Part shown: piece after piece, positions 36,568-46,954 of the stretch
How the letters are laid out: each line of letters begins with the position of its first letter
Numbering within the stretch: position 1 is the first letter of the stretch
NCBI RefSeq assembly: GCF_015477835.1
Contig: NZ_JADLQN010000002.1
Coordinates: 248,001-312,000 of the forward strand
Direction of reading: 5' to 3'
Length of the DNA: 64,000 nucleotides
DNA from: Nocardia higoensis
GTDB lineage: Bacteria; Actinomycetota; Actinomycetes; Mycobacteriales; Mycobacteriaceae
Translations under genes and position numbers: made by a program
The notes under the pieces: model-generated
What the model saw: the letters and a program-made list of their open reading frames with translations, nothing else
Told to the model about the DNA's origin: nothing
The model's database searches: none

Positions 36568-37218
36568 TCAGGCGGAGAAGTCCCGGCTGTCCTCGGCGGG
36601 CAGAACGGTGAATTCCGTTCCCTCCGGCCGCATCTCGGTGAGCCGCCCGAAGTAGATGCCCCTGGCCTCCGGGGCGACGATGCCGTAATGGATCGGAATC
36701 GCGGTGCGCGGGTTGACCGCTCGCAGATAGTCCACCGCCTCGCTGATCTTCATCCACGGCGCGGCGGCGGGCGTGGCCAGCACGCCGACCGGGACCGGCG
36801 GTACCCACAGCGAATCGCCGGGATGGACCAGCTGGGCGGGATCCTCGGCTGTCCCCAACTGGAAGACAGTGTTGTCGATCACCGGCAGTTCGGGATGAAT
36901 GACCGCGTGCCTACCGCCCCCGCCGGTGATGCGCAGCCCGTCGAGATCCAGGACGTTGCCCGCGTGCACCGCCTCCCAGCGGCCCCCGCGCTGTGCCGCG
37001 GTCTGTGGGTCCGACAGCAGCCGCGCGCCGGGATTGGCCTCGGTGAGCGCGTCGATGCGTTCGGGGTCGATGTGGTCGGGATGCTGATGGGTGATCGCGA
37101 TCGCGTCCAGGCCGGTGATGCCCTCGAAGCCGTGGGAGAACGTCCCCGGATCGAACAGGATCTTCTTGCCGTGCAGTTCGACGAGCAGGCAGGAGTGTCC
37201 GAAATGGGCTATGCGCAT
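36568..37218 (-). CDS. Metallo-beta-lactamase-fold hydrolase
   Basis: A 216-residue UlaG-like MBL-fold protein. MRIAHFGHSCLLVE starts the fold, THQHPDHID (His44, His46, Asp48, His49) is the two-metal motif, and later ligands lie around GRHAVIH and IPIHYG. No signal peptide. Expected to be a metal-dependent hydrolase of unknown substrate. Divergent from purS. Confidence 0.88.
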   Translation of the reverse strand: MRIAHFGHSCLLVELHGKKILFDPGTFSHGFEGITGLDAIAITHQHPDHIDPERIDALTEANPGARLLSDPQTAAQRGGRWEAVHAGNVLDLDGLRITGGGGRHAVIHPELPVIDNTVFQLGTAEDPAQLVHPGDSLWVPPVPVGVLATPAAAPWMKISEAVDYLRAVNPRTAIPIHYGIVAPEARGIYFGRLTEMRPEGTEFTVLPAEDSRDFSA

Positions 37219-37342
37219 GGCGCCATGCTATGCGGCTCGACCCCGCAGGTGGCGTGACGTCGGAGGACAACTAGGCTGCATGGGTATTCCCCCCGCAACC
37301 ACCACCCTGCTCGGGTGGTGTCCTCAGAGCTAGGAGCAACTC

Positions 37343-37579
37343 GTGGCACGAGTCGTGGTCGAGGTGATGCCGAAGGCCGAGATCCTGGACCCCCAGGGGC
37401 AGGCCATCGTCGGCGCACTCCCGCGCCTGGGATTCGAGGGCATCTCGGATGTCCGCCAGGGCAAGCGGTTCGAACTCGACGTGGCCGACGACGTCAGCGA
37501 CGCCGAGCTCGAGCAGATCGCCGAGCGCCTGCTGGCCAACACCGTCATCGAGGAGTGGAAGGTGGTGCGGCTCTCGTGA
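37343..37579 (+). CDS. purS: FGAM synthase subunit PurS
   Basis: A 78-residue PurS protein ([20 protein letters not shown]), the small structural subunit of the three-part formylglycinamidine synthase, needed to pass ammonia from PurQ to PurL. GTG start with AGGAG upstream. Its stop overlaps the purQ GTG by four bases. Confidence 0.96.
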   Translation: MARVVVEVMPKAEILDPQGQAIVGALPRLGFEGISDVRQGKRFELDVADDVSDAELEQIAERLLANTVIEEWKVVRLS

Positions 37580-38253
37580 GCGCGCGCATCGGCGTCATCA
37601 CCTTCCCCGGCACCCTCGACGATGTCGACGCGGCGCGGGCGGTGCGGCTGTCCGGCTCCGAGGCGGTGAACCTGTGGCACGCCGACGCCGATCTGAAGAA
37701 CGTCGACGCGGTGATCGTGCCCGGTGGCTTCTCCTACGGCGACTACCTGCGCGCGGGTGCGATCGCGAGGTTCGCGCCGGTCATGGGCGAGGTCGTCCGG
37801 GCCGCCGAGCAGGGCTTGCCCGTGCTGGGCATCTGCAACGGCTTCCAGGTGCTCTGCGAGGCGGGCCTGCTGCCCGGCGCGCTGACCCGCAACGAGGGCC
37901 TGCACTTCATCTGCCGCGACCAGTGGCTGACTGTCGAGTCGGTGAACACCGCCTGGACCTCCCGCTACGAGCCCGGCGCGCAGATCCTGGTGCCGCTGAA
38001 GTCCGGCGAGGGCCGCTACCAGGCCTCGGCCGCGGTGCTCGACGAACTCGAGGGCGAGGGTCGCGTGGTGTTCCGCTACGCGGGTGAGAACCCGAACGGC
38101 TCCCAGCGCGGCATCGCGGGCATCGCCTCGGCCAACGGCCGGGTGGTGGGCCTGATGCCGCATCCCGAGCACGCCACCGAGCCGCTGACCGGCCCCAGCG
38201 ACGACGGCCTCGGCCTGTTCCTGTCGGTGCTGGACAGCCTCGTCAGCGCCTGA
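37576..38253 (+). CDS. purQ: FGAM synthase glutaminase subunit PurQ
   Basis: A 225-residue class I glutamine amidotransferase. [16 protein letters not shown] is the family signature, Cys87 in GICNGFQVL is the nucleophile, and the His/Glu pair is in MPHPEHA. Translation is coupled to purS (GTGA). Its 3' end overlaps the stop of the convergent AmiC-like gene by 11 bp. The synthetase subunit purL lies 4.6 kb further on. Confidence 0.97.
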   Translation: MSARIGVITFPGTLDDVDAARAVRLSGSEAVNLWHADADLKNVDAVIVPGGFSYGDYLRAGAIARFAPVMGEVVRAAEQGLPVLGICNGFQVLCEAGLLPGALTRNEGLHFICRDQWLTVESVNTAWTSRYEPGAQILVPLKSGEGRYQASAAVLDELEGEGRVVFRYAGENPNGSQRGIAGIASANGRVVGLMPHPEHATEPLTGPSDDGLGLFLSVLDSLVSA

Positions 38254-39328
38254 GCCCGACGCCGTGGAGGGTGTCGACGATCTCGAAGTCGACGCCCTCG
38301 ACGCGCGCCAGCCGACTGGGCCGCACGGCTTGTCTGCCACGGAAGAAGCACGGCCCGTCCGGTGCGTCGAAGGCGGCCTTCTCGTGCACGATCCGCTCGA
38401 TGGCGGGTACCTCGAGCGAGCCCGCGATCTCGGCGACCTCGCGCAGCGTGTGCAGTGCCTCGTAGCCGGCATTGCTGAAGGTCGTCAGTCCCGGCGAGAA
38501 GGAGCCGAAGCGGCGGCGATACCGCGCTCGGAGATCGTTCTCATGACACCGGCCGACGAAGAAGCTGGAGGGCACGTACAGATTGTGGTGAGCGGTCGGT
38601 CCGCCCGCCAGCAGCACGTTCTCGTCGATCGACGGGCCGATCCTGACCTGTGTCCCGTCCCGGCCCGAAGCGGCGAACTGCCGGTTGAAAGCCGCGGCGT
38701 CGGCGCCGAGCAACATGATCAGCACGCCGTCGGCGCGGTCCAGATCGCGGTGCTCCAAGAAGTCGGAGAAGTCGGCCACACCCGGCGCCGTGAATCGTTC
38801 GAGCACCACCTCGCCGAATTCCGCGGCTGCCCCGCGTATCGCCTTGGCGAGTTCGCGTGGCCAGATGTAATCCGCGCCGATGATCGCCCAGCGTTGCACC
38901 CCGAGTTCGCGGCGAGCCCAGGACACCGCCGCCAGGGTGTGCTCGGCCGGATGCTCACCGAGCATCAGCACGCCGGTCGGCGTCGGCAGGCCCTCATGGC
39001 ACGCGGCGTAGATATAGGGGACGCGCCCGCCGCCGGCCTCCGCCACCGCCATCCGCACCGCCGAGGTGTGCCAGCCGGTGATGGCGTGCACCATGCCGGT
39101 CGCCAGCAGCGCCGAGATCTCCGTCGCGACCTGCTCCGGTGCGCGTCCGCCGTCGATGTTCGTGACGCGGATCTCGCGGCCGAGAATCCCGGTACCCGAG
39201 TTGATCTCCTCGGTGGCCAGCGAGATGGCGTTGTCGCTGGAGGGGACGGCGATCGCCAGCGGCCCGCGCATCGGAACTATGTTGAGGATCTCGACGGTGT
39301 CCTCGGGGCTCTCCCCGTACGCGGACAT
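38243..39328 (-). CDS. AmiC-like periplasmic-binding-fold protein without signal peptide
   Basis: A 361-residue type I periplasmic-binding-protein fold of the FmdD/AmiC/urea-binding group ([76 protein letters not shown]). There is no signal peptide from the ATG at 39328, so it is probably a cytosolic ligand sensor as in Pseudomonas AmiC, not a transporter component. No ABC permease or ANTAR antiterminator lies nearby. It is divergent from a MarR gene 47 bp away and may work with it. Confidence 0.78.
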   Translation of the reverse strand: MSAYGESPEDTVEILNIVPMRGPLAIAVPSSDNAISLATEEINSGTGILGREIRVTNIDGGRAPEQVATEISALLATGMVHAITGWHTSAVRMAVAEAGGGRVPYIYAACHEGLPTPTGVLMLGEHPAEHTLAAVSWARRELGVQRWAIIGADYIWPRELAKAIRGAAAEFGEVVLERFTAPGVADFSDFLEHRDLDRADGVLIMLLGADAAAFNRQFAASGRDGTQVRIGPSIDENVLLAGGPTAHHNLYVPSSFFVGRCHENDLRARYRRRFGSFSPGLTTFSNAGYEALHTLREVAEIAGSLEVPAIERIVHEKAAFDAPDGPCFFRGRQAVRPSRLARVEGVDFEIVDTLHGVGLRR

Positions 39329-39375
39329 TCGGTACTCTTCTTCTCCATCGAGCGAAAACGGCAGGCGGGAAAACG

Positions 39376-39801
39376 ATGACCACCATTGTAGGCCGCACCG
39401 CGACATTGCACGGTGCGCTGCGCGCCGCGGAGCGCCGATGGCTGCGCCACCTCGACGACACCTTGTGCGCACGGCAACTCTCGCCCGACCAGTGGTCGAT
39501 GCTGTGCAATCTGTCCGCCGACACCGGTATCACCATGAGCCAGCTGGCGGCCAAGGCTCAGCTGGCGCCGTCCTCGGCCACCCGGCACGCGGACCATCTG
39601 GCCGAACGCGGGCTCATCTTCCGGGTCGCGGCCGAAGAGGACCGCAGACGCATCCTCATCGGCCTGAGCACACGCGGTGTGGAACTGGTCGCCGCGGTGC
39701 GCGCCGACGAGGCGCTCGCCGAGCAGCGGGTACGGGCGACACTGGGCGCGCGTCGCTACGAAGAGCTGTTGCGGCTGCTCGAGGTCGTCGCCGAGGCCTG
39801 A
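39376..39801 (+). CDS. MarR-family transcriptional regulator
   Basis: A 141-residue winged-helix regulator. The recognition region is MSQLAAKAQLAPSSATRHAD and the wing is VAAEEDRRRILIGLS with the conserved DRR. MarR proteins often repress a divergent neighbour and respond to small ligands. Divergent from the AmiC-like gene; the 47-bp gap contains GCGAAAACG and CGGGAAAACG as near-direct repeats. Confidence 0.88.
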   Translation: MTTIVGRTATLHGALRAAERRWLRHLDDTLCARQLSPDQWSMLCNLSADTGITMSQLAAKAQLAPSSATRHADHLAERGLIFRVAAEEDRRRILIGLSTRGVELVAAVRADEALAEQRVRATLGARRYEELLRLLEVVAEA

Positions 39802-39878
39802 GTGCGGCGAGCCGGGGGTCTTCACCGGCATCGTGGTCTTTCCCGGCGTAGCGGTCGGCGCTGCCTAGGATCGGCGGT

Positions 39879-41198
39879 ATGTCAGCTGCCAGCACCCCGA
39901 CCACCTCCGCCACCGCCGAAGGGCTGTGCACCTTCATCGACGCCTCGCCCTCGCCGTTCCACGTCTGCCGGACCGTCGCCGCCGAACTCGACGCGGCGGG
40001 GTTCACCCGGTTGCCGGAGTCCACCGCGTGGACCGCGGGTGAGCCGGGCAGGCACTACGTGGTGCGCGGGGCTTCTCTGGTGGCCTGGGCCGATACCCCC
40101 GGTCCCGCCGTCACGCCGTTCCGGGTGGTCGGCGCGCACACCGACAGTCCCAACCTGCGCGTCAAGCAGCATCCCGATCTGGTCTCGGCCGGGTGGCGGA
40201 TGGTCGGCCTCGAGCCCTACGGCGGCGCGTGGCTGAACTCCTGGCTCGACCGTGAGCTGGGACTGTCCGGCCGCTTGACCGTCCGCGACGGCAACTCCGT
40301 GCGCACCGAACTGGTTCGCATCGACGATCCCATTCTGCGGGTGCCGCAACTGGCGATCCACCTGTCCGAGGACCGGCGCGGGGTCAGTCTCGATCCGCAG
40401 CGCCACGTCAACGCGATCTGGGGCGTCGGTGAAACGGGCGGCGCGTTCCTGGATGTGGTCGCCGAATATGCCGGGGTGGCATCGGATTCGGTACTCGGCT
40501 GGGAACTGATGACCCACGACCTGGCGCCCAGTCGCCTGGTCGGCCGGGAACGCGACCTGGTCAGCGCGCCGCGTCTGGACAATCAGGGCACCTGCTACGC
40601 CGGTCTGCACGGATTCCTGGCCGCGGTCGACGCGCCGGGGACGGCCATCCCGGTGCTGGCCATGTTCGACCACGAGGAGGTCGGCAGCCAGTCCGATCGC
40701 GGCGCGCAGTCGGATCTGCTGCCCGCCGTGCTCGAGCGCATCGTGCTCACCCGGGGCGGCGGCCGCGCCGAATACCTGGCCGCGCTGGCCGGTTCGATCT
40801 GCGCGTCCGGGGATATGGCGCATGCCACCCATCCGAACTACCCCGAGCGCCACGAGCCCGCGCACCGCATCGAGGTCAACGGCGGCCCGGTGCTCAAGGT
40901 CAACCAGAACCTGCGCTATGCCACCGACGCCACCGGCGCGGGCGCGTTCGCGCTGGCCTGCGCCCGGGCCGGGGTCCGGTTGCAGCGCTATGTGCACCGC
41001 GCGGATCTGCCCTGCGGTTCCACCATCGGCCCGATGACCGCCGCGCGCACCGGCATGCCGACCGTGGACGTGGGAGCGCCACAGCTGGCGATGCATTCGG
41101 CGCGCGAACTGATGGGCGCGGCCGACGTGGTCTCCTACGCCGCCGCGCTGGCCGCGTTCTCGGCGCCCGAAGACGGGGCCGCCGACGCGGGCCGGTAG
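39879..41198 (+). CDS. M18-family aspartyl aminopeptidase
   Basis: A 439-residue M18 metallo-aminopeptidase. Metal ligands lie in [13 protein letters not shown] and [10 protein letters not shown] and the last His near [13 protein letters not shown]. It removes N-terminal acidic residues in known family members. Cytosolic, full length. The homologous gene also lies among pur genes in M. tuberculosis (pepC). The last 64 bp overlap the 3' end of the convergent GT87 gene. Confidence 0.93.
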   Translation: MSAASTPTTSATAEGLCTFIDASPSPFHVCRTVAAELDAAGFTRLPESTAWTAGEPGRHYVVRGASLVAWADTPGPAVTPFRVVGAHTDSPNLRVKQHPDLVSAGWRMVGLEPYGGAWLNSWLDRELGLSGRLTVRDGNSVRTELVRIDDPILRVPQLAIHLSEDRRGVSLDPQRHVNAIWGVGETGGAFLDVVAEYAGVASDSVLGWELMTHDLAPSRLVGRERDLVSAPRLDNQGTCYAGLHGFLAAVDAPGTAIPVLAMFDHEEVGSQSDRGAQSDLLPAVLERIVLTRGGGRAEYLAALAGSICASGDMAHATHPNYPERHEPAHRIEVNGGPVLKVNQNLRYATDATGAGAFALACARAGVRLQRYVHRADLPCGSTIGPMTAARTGMPTVDVGAPQLAMHSARELMGAADVVSYAAALAAFSAPEDGAADAGR

Positions 41199-42475
41199 GT
41201 GAACGCGGCGACCGCGAGCACGCCCAGGGTGACCAGCACGTAGCTGCTGCCGATGATCTGCTGCCACCACGCCCAGTCGAGCTCGCGGTCCTGCGCATGC
41301 GGCAGCAGCCAGTGCGGGCCGATCAGGTACAGCACGGTGATCGCGCCGGCGACCCAGGCGAACAGCCGCCAGGGCGCCTGCCCGGCGCGCCTGCGCACGA
41401 TGACGTCGGCGGTGAGAAGCAGGGCGGGCGCGGCCCACACCCAGTGGTGCGACCACGAGACGGGGGAGACCAGCAGGATCGCGGCCGCGTTCACCAGCAG
41501 TGCCGCGACGTGCGCCCCGGCCCGGATCAGATGGTGCATCCACACCGCGGCCAGCGCCACCGCGATCACCGCGAGGACGAGCCAGATCACCGTCGCCGCG
41601 GTGTCGGGCACGCCGAGCCGGAAGGCCAGGCCCTTGAGCGACTGGTTGCCCGCGAAGTAGGGCGGACCGATGCGGCCGGTGTCGGCGAGCGTGCGGAACC
41701 AGTACTCCACCGAATCGCTCGGGAACAGCACAAAGCCCAGCCCCACCGCGCCGATCGCGGAGACCACCATGGTGGCAGCGGCCTTCCAGTCCCGGCGCAG
41801 CAGGAAGTACAGCAGGAAGCCGCCCGGAATCAGCTTGATGGACACCGTGATACCGATGAGCATGCCGCGCGGCCAGAACGGCTTGCGTACCAGGCAGTCC
41901 GCCGCGACCGCGGCCATCAGTACCAGGTTGATCTGACCGAAGCCGAAGGTCTGGCGCACCGGTTCCAGGTAGAGCGCCAGCGCCAGCGCGGCGATCACCA
42001 CCGGCACCGCCACCCGCCGGTCCAGGCCGGGGCGCAGCCGGTCGAGCACCAGCCACAGCGTCAGGCCGAGGCAGCCGAGCGAGGTGAGCAGCACGACGAC
42101 CTCGGCGAGCAGCAGCGGCATCAGCGCCAGCGGGGCGAAGAACAGCGCCGCCAGCGGCGGATAGGTGAACGGCAGCCCGATGCCGGCGACCGGCGGCATC
42201 GGCCCGTACAGCTCGCCGCCGTCCAGCCATACTCGGGCGCCGTTGCGATAGACCTGCAGGTCGATGTAACCGCTCCACCAGTGCGCCAGCAGCGAGACCA
42301 GAGCGGAGACGGCGAAGAGCGCGAGCGCGCCGGCAAGCAGCCGCAGCCGTGAACCCGCGAGCGTGGCAGCGGGTTCCGTGGATCGGGGGGAGGGAGGTTC
42401 TACGCCGTGGAGGTGGGGGGTGCCGAGGTCGGCAGGCTTCGCGGCCTGTTCGGCCACCCCCGATCGTTCGTTCAC
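41135..42475 (-). CDS. GT87-type membrane mannosyltransferase-like protein
   Basis: A 446-residue polytopic membrane protein with about 10-11 hydrophobic segments. The early extracytoplasmic motif [20 protein letters not shown] and the loop [15 protein letters not shown] are typical of DUF2029/GT87 polyprenol-phosphate-mannose-dependent alpha-(1,2)-mannosyltransferases (PimE and related). Such enzymes build PIM and lipoarabinomannan. The exact acceptor is unknown. Disordered 40-residue N-terminus. Antisense overlap with the M18 gene at the 3' end. Confidence 0.83.
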   Translation of the reverse strand: MNERSGVAEQAAKPADLGTPHLHGVEPPSPRSTEPAATLAGSRLRLLAGALALFAVSALVSLLAHWWSGYIDLQVYRNGARVWLDGGELYGPMPPVAGIGLPFTYPPLAALFFAPLALMPLLLAEVVVLLTSLGCLGLTLWLVLDRLRPGLDRRVAVPVVIAALALALYLEPVRQTFGFGQINLVLMAAVAADCLVRKPFWPRGMLIGITVSIKLIPGGFLLYFLLRRDWKAAATMVVSAIGAVGLGFVLFPSDSVEYWFRTLADTGRIGPPYFAGNQSLKGLAFRLGVPDTAATVIWLVLAVIAVALAAVWMHHLIRAGAHVAALLVNAAAILLVSPVSWSHHWVWAAPALLLTADVIVRRRAGQAPWRLFAWVAGAITVLYLIGPHWLLPHAQDRELDWAWWQQIIGSSYVLVTLGVLAVAAFTYRPASAAPSSGAENAASAAA

Positions 42476-42835
42476 CCGCCCAGAGTACCGGTGCGCTGTA
42501 CCTTTCCGGCCCGGTGTTCACCAGTCCGGGCAACTGCGCGGTCACGGGCGGCGATCTGTCCCGCACGGGCCGTGTGGTGCGTGGACAAGTCGTGTGGCCC
42601 GCGAACCCGGGGTGATGCGCGCTCGCGGCAACGGCCCAGCGACTACCGCTGGCCCGGAATCGGTTCCCGGCGGGGTGTGCCCGGTATGTCCGAGTACCCA
42701 TCCGCGGTCGCGGGCGGGCCCCTCACCTGCGGGGCCGTCGCGGGTGCACCGTAGACTGAGCCCGCCCTCCCGTCATGTCGGCGGGACCGGAGCTCGTCGC
42801 TTCACAATGCCCGGCCGAAAGGACCCTGGTACTCC
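42476..42835. other. Intergenic region before purL
   Basis: 360 bp between the divergent GT87 and purL genes, presumably holding both promoters. Open frames here have no ribosome binding sites or coding bias. I see no strong hairpin, repeat or known operator. Confidence 0.4.
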
Positions 42836-45130
42836 GTGACTCCGCAGGTCGACACCGTCAGCGCAGCCGCAGCAACCCCCGAGGTCGCGCAACCCTACAA
42901 AGAACTGGGTCTCAAGGACGACGAGTACGCCCGCATCAAAGAGATCCTCGGCCGCAGGCCGACCGACGCCGAACTGGCGATGTACTCGGTGATGTGGAGC
43001 GAGCACTGCTCGTACAAGTCGTCCAAGGTGCACCTGCGCTACTTCGGTCAGACCACCACCGACGAGATGCGCGCCTGCATGCTGGCCGGCATCGGCGAGA
43101 ACGCGGGCGTGGTGGACATCGGCGACGGCTGGGCGGTCACCTTCAAGGTGGAAAGTCACAACCACCCGTCCTATGTGGAGCCCTACCAGGGCGCGGCCAC
43201 CGGCGTCGGCGGCATCGTGCGCGACATCATGGCGATGGGCGCGCGCCCGATCGCGGTGATGGACCAGCTGCGCTTCGGCGCGGCCGATGCCCCCGACACC
43301 CGTCGCGTGGTCGACGGCGTGGTGCGTGGCGTCGGCGGCTACGGCAACTCCCTCGGCCTGCCGAATGTCGGCGGCGAGACCGTCTTCGACGCCTCCTACC
43401 AGGGCAACCCGCTGGTCAACGCGCTGTGCGCGGGCGTGATGCGGGTCGAGGACCTGCACCTGGCCTTCGCCTCCGGCACCGGCAACAAGATCATCCTGTT
43501 CGGCGCGCGCACCGGTCTCGACGGCATCGGCGGCGTGTCCGTGCTCGCCTCGGACACCTTCTCCGGCGACGAATCGGGCTCCGGGCGCAAGAAGCTGCCC
43601 AGCGTCCAGGTCGGCGACCCGTTCACCGAGAAGGTGCTCATCGAGTGCTGTCTCGAGCTGTACGCGGCCGAGCTGGTGGTCGGCATCCAGGATCTCGGCG
43701 GCGCCGGATTGTCCTGTGCCACCTCCGAACTCGCCGCGGCCGGTGACGGCGGCATGTACATCGAACTGGACAAGGTGCCGCTGCGCGCCACCGGCATGAC
43801 CCCGGCCGAGGTGCTCTCCAGCGAGTCCCAGGAACGCATGTGCGCCGTGGTGACCCCGGACAACGTCGACGCCTTCATGGCGGTCTGCGCCAAGTGGGAC
43901 GTGCTGGCCACGGTGATCGGCGAGGTCACCGACGGTGATCGCCTGGTCGTCAGCTGGCACGGCGAGACCGTGGTGGACGTGCCGCCGCGCACCGTCGCCC
44001 ACGAGGGCCCGGTCTACGAACGCCCGGTGCGGCGTCCGGATTACCAGGACGCGTTGATCGCCGACGCCCCCGACGCGCTGCCGCGGCCGAAGACCGCCGA
44101 GGAACTGCGCGAGACGCTGCTGAGGATGATCGCCAGCCCGCAGCTGTGCAGCCGCAAGTGGATCACCGAGCAGTACGACCGCTACGTGCGCGGCAACACA
44201 GTGCTCGCGGAGAACGCCGACGCCGGTGTCATCCGCATCGACGAGGAGTCCGGTCGCGGCATCGCCCTGGCCACCGACGCCTCCGGCCGCTACACCAAGC
44301 TCGACCCGTACACCGGCGCGCAACTGGCGCTGGCCGAGGCGTTCCGCAATGTCGCCACCACCGGCGCGACCCCGAAGGCCGTCACCAACTGCCTGAACTT
44401 CGGCTCGCCCGAGGATCCCGGCGTGATGTGGCAGTTCCAGCAGGCCGTGCGCGGTCTGGCCGACGGCTGTGTGGCCCTGGGGATCCCGGTGACCGGCGGC
44501 AATGTCAGCTTCTACAACCAGACCGGTCAGGACGCGATCCTGCCGACCCCGGTGGTCGGAGTGCTCGGCGTCATCGACGACGTGCACCGGCGCATCCCCA
44601 CCGGGCTCGGCCTCGAGCCCGGGGAGACGCTGATCCTGCTCGGCGACACCCACGACGAGTTCGGCGGATCCATCTGGGCGCAGGTCGCCCACGACCATCT
44701 CGGTGGCGTGCCGCCGAAGGTGGATTTCGCCCGCGAGCAGCTGATCGCCGAGGTGCTGGTCGCCGGCTCGCGCGACGGCATGATCTCCGCCGCGCACGAC
44801 CTGTCCGAGGGCGGTCTGGCCCAGGCGGTCGTCGAGGCCGCGCTGGCCGGCGAGACCGGTTGCCGCATCCTGCTTCCCGAGGGCGCCGACCCGTTCGTGA
44901 CCCTGTTCTCGGAATCGGCCGGTCGCGTGCTGGTGGCGGTGCCGCGCTCGGAGGAGACCCGGTTCACCAAGATGTGCGAGGCCAGGCAGTTGCCGTGGGT
45001 GCGCATCGGCGTGGTCGATCAGGGCTCCGAGGAGATCGAGGTGCAGGGCCAGTTCTCCATCCCGATGACCGAACTGCGCGAGGCCTTCGAGGGCACGCTG
45101 CCGAAGCTGTTCGGCGCCCAGACGGTCTGA
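42836..45130 (+). CDS. purL: FGAM synthase synthetase subunit PurL
   Basis: A 764-residue small-type PurL, the ATP-dependent synthetase of the PurLQS complex. [32 protein letters not shown] and [18 protein letters not shown] mark the first half, and [15 protein letters not shown] and [13 protein letters not shown] the second; the two halves are the PurM-like repeats. GTG start with a 24-residue unstructured lead. Separate from purS-purQ by 4.6 kb. Confidence 0.97.
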   Translation: MTPQVDTVSAAAATPEVAQPYKELGLKDDEYARIKEILGRRPTDAELAMYSVMWSEHCSYKSSKVHLRYFGQTTTDEMRACMLAGIGENAGVVDIGDGWAVTFKVESHNHPSYVEPYQGAATGVGGIVRDIMAMGARPIAVMDQLRFGAADAPDTRRVVDGVVRGVGGYGNSLGLPNVGGETVFDASYQGNPLVNALCAGVMRVEDLHLAFASGTGNKIILFGARTGLDGIGGVSVLASDTFSGDESGSGRKKLPSVQVGDPFTEKVLIECCLELYAAELVVGIQDLGGAGLSCATSELAAAGDGGMYIELDKVPLRATGMTPAEVLSSESQERMCAVVTPDNVDAFMAVCAKWDVLATVIGEVTDGDRLVVSWHGETVVDVPPRTVAHEGPVYERPVRRPDYQDALIADAPDALPRPKTAEELRETLLRMIASPQLCSRKWITEQYDRYVRGNTVLAENADAGVIRIDEESGRGIALATDASGRYTKLDPYTGAQLALAEAFRNVATTGATPKAVTNCLNFGSPEDPGVMWQFQQAVRGLADGCVALGIPVTGGNVSFYNQTGQDAILPTPVVGVLGVIDDVHRRIPTGLGLEPGETLILLGDTHDEFGGSIWAQVAHDHLGGVPPKVDFAREQLIAEVLVAGSRDGMISAAHDLSEGGLAQAVVEAALAGETGCRILLPEGADPFVTLFSESAGRVLVAVPRSEETRFTKMCEARQLPWVRIGVVDQGSEEIEVQGQFSIPMTELREAFEGTLPKLFGAQTV

Positions 45131-45143
45131 GCGCCCCACCGGC

Positions 45144-45190
45144 TACCCGCCCGGCCCGCCCCGGACACTGCGGGGCGGGCCGGGCGGGTA
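45144..45190 (+). terminator. 20-bp perfect hairpin after purL
   Basis: Positions 45144-45163 and 45171-45190 are exact inverse complements (arms start TACCCGCCCGG) around the 7-base loop GACACTG. It begins 13 bp after the purL stop. There is no T-run, but the stem is exceptionally stable. The next gene starts 27 bp later. Confidence 0.75.
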
Positions 45191-45217
45191 ACCGGACCGA
45201 CCACGCATACTGTTCGG

Positions 45218-46954
45218 GTGCTCGAGAAAGCGGACACCTTGACGAGGCTGCGCACGCGCGGCGCCGTCCTGGCGCGCCGGGCCGAGGTCGTCATCGACCT
45301 CAACTACGTCGGAATCGTCGTCGCCACCCTGTTCTTCGCGCTGTCGGTGACCCCGTCGCTGGTGCCGCGTGACTGGCTGTTCCAAGGACTGATCAGCGGG
45401 GTCAACGCCGCGCTCGGTTACGGCCTCGGCTGTCTGCTGGAGTGGGGCTTCCGTTCCTCGATCCGTCCCAGGCTCACCATGATCCCGCCCGCACCGAGCT
45501 GGGTGGTCTACGCGGTGAAGGCGGCCGTGCTGACGACCGCCGGGCTGACCGCGGCGCTGATGCTGGTGCAGTCGGCGCGCTGGCAGCGCGAGATCACCGC
45601 GCTGATGGGCATGGAGGGCACCACGACGCCCGCCTACCTGCGTACCGGGCTGCTGAGCCTGGCGATCGGCGTCATCGTGGTGGCTGTCTATCGCACCATC
45701 CGCGAGATCGTGCTCTTCCTGGCCAGAGAGCTCAATCGCTGGGTCCGGGTGCCGCGCGAACTCGCCCCCGCCGTCGGCGCGCTGGTGCTGGTGGTGGCGG
45801 CGACCACGATCTTCAACGGCGTCGCCACCCGGGCCTTCTTCGCCGTCGCCAACTCGGCGTTCAGCGTGCGCAACGATCACACCTCGCCCAACGCGGTGCA
45901 GCCGCGACTGCCGCAGCGCTCGGGCAGTCCGGAATCGTTCGCGGCGTGGGACACCCTCGGGTTCGAGGGGCGCTGGTTCGTCTCGCAAGGGCCCACCGCG
46001 AGCCGGATCGCCGCGGTCACCGGCCGGCCCGCCCAGGAACCCATCCGCGCCTACGTCGGTCTGGAATCCGCCGAAGGCGAGGAGACCCATGCCGAGCTGG
46101 CCGTGCGCGAACTCGAGCGCGCGGGCGCTTTCGACCGGAAGGTGCTGGTCGTGGCCACCAGCACCGGCACCGGTTGGGTGAACTCGATGGCCGCGGGCGC
46201 GATCGAGTACATGTACGGCGGGGACAGCGCGATCCTCGCCACGCAGTACTCGTATCTGCCCAGTGTGCTGTCGTTCCTGGCGGACAAGGGCAAGGCCGCC
46301 TCGGCGGGCAGGCAGATCTTCGACGCGGTGTACCAGCGCTGGTCGCGGGAGCCGGTGCAGAGCAGGCCGAAGTTGTTCGTCTACGGCGAGAGCCTCGGTT
46401 CGCAGGGGTCGGAGGAGGCGTTCGCCGGGCTGGCGGACCTGCGCGGCAAGGTCGACGGCGCGCTGTGGGTGGGACCGCCGAATTCCAACCGGCTGTGGAA
46501 GCAGATCGTCGACCGCCGCGACCCCGGCTCGCCGGAGGTACTGCCGATGTACGCCGACGGGCTGGTCGTGCGTTTCGCCGCCGACGCACCGGATCTGGCG
46601 GAGCCCGGACCACAGTGGGAGACGCCGCGCATCGCCTACCTCCAGCATGCCTCCGACCCGATCGTCTGGTGGTCGCCCGACCTGATCTTCTCCCGTCCCG
46701 ACTGGCTGGCCGAACCGCGCGGCTCGGACGTGTCCTCGCAGATGCGCTGGGCGCCGTTCATCACCTTCTGGCAGGTCACCGCCGACCTGACCAATGCCCA
46801 GGGCGTCGCCGACGGTCACGGCCACCGCTACGGCAGTCTGGTCGTCGACGCCTGGGCCGCCATCGCCCAGCCCGCCGACTGGACCCCCGAGCTCGCCGAG
46901 CGGGTGCGTTTCCAGCTGGAGTCGGCCGAGGACTTCGAACGAGCCACCAAGTGA
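45218..46954 (+). CDS. DUF2319 membrane alpha/beta-hydrolase family protein
   Basis: A 578-residue protein with four or so membrane segments in the first 200 residues (NYVGIVVATLFFALSVTPSL and similar) and a C-terminal alpha/beta-hydrolase-like domain with VVATSTGTGWVN and FVYGESLGSQGSE, the latter a likely nucleophile elbow (GESLG). It fits the actinobacterial Abhydrolase_9/DUF2319 family of unknown function. GTG start just after the purL hairpin. It overlaps the next gene by four bases. Confidence 0.83.
   Translation: MLEKADTLTRLRTRGAVLARRAEVVIDLNYVGIVVATLFFALSVTPSLVPRDWLFQGLISGVNAALGYGLGCLLEWGFRSSIRPRLTMIPPAPSWVVYAVKAAVLTTAGLTAALMLVQSARWQREITALMGMEGTTTPAYLRTGLLSLAIGVIVVAVYRTIREIVLFLARELNRWVRVPRELAPAVGALVLVVAATTIFNGVATRAFFAVANSAFSVRNDHTSPNAVQPRLPQRSGSPESFAAWDTLGFEGRWFVSQGPTASRIAAVTGRPAQEPIRAYVGLESAEGEETHAELAVRELERAGAFDRKVLVVATSTGTGWVNSMAAGAIEYMYGGDSAILATQYSYLPSVLSFLADKGKAASAGRQIFDAVYQRWSREPVQSRPKLFVYGESLGSQGSEEAFAGLADLRGKVDGALWVGPPNSNRLWKQIVDRRDPGSPEVLPMYADGLVVRFAADAPDLAEPGPQWETPRIAYLQHASDPIVWWSPDLIFSRPDWLAEPRGSDVSSQMRWAPFITFWQVTADLTNAQGVADGHGHRYGSLVVDAWAAIAQPADWTPELAERVRFQLESAEDFERATK

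Noticed and set aside
39882..42701. Minus-strand open frame of about 939 codons across the M18 and GT87 genes
   Set aside because: It runs through two conserved genes in another frame and its translation is low-complexity Arg/Ala/Gly.
42773..45139. Minus-strand open frame of about 788 codons opposite purL
   Set aside because: Shadow of purL; no domain, no ribosome binding site, composition typical of antisense frames.
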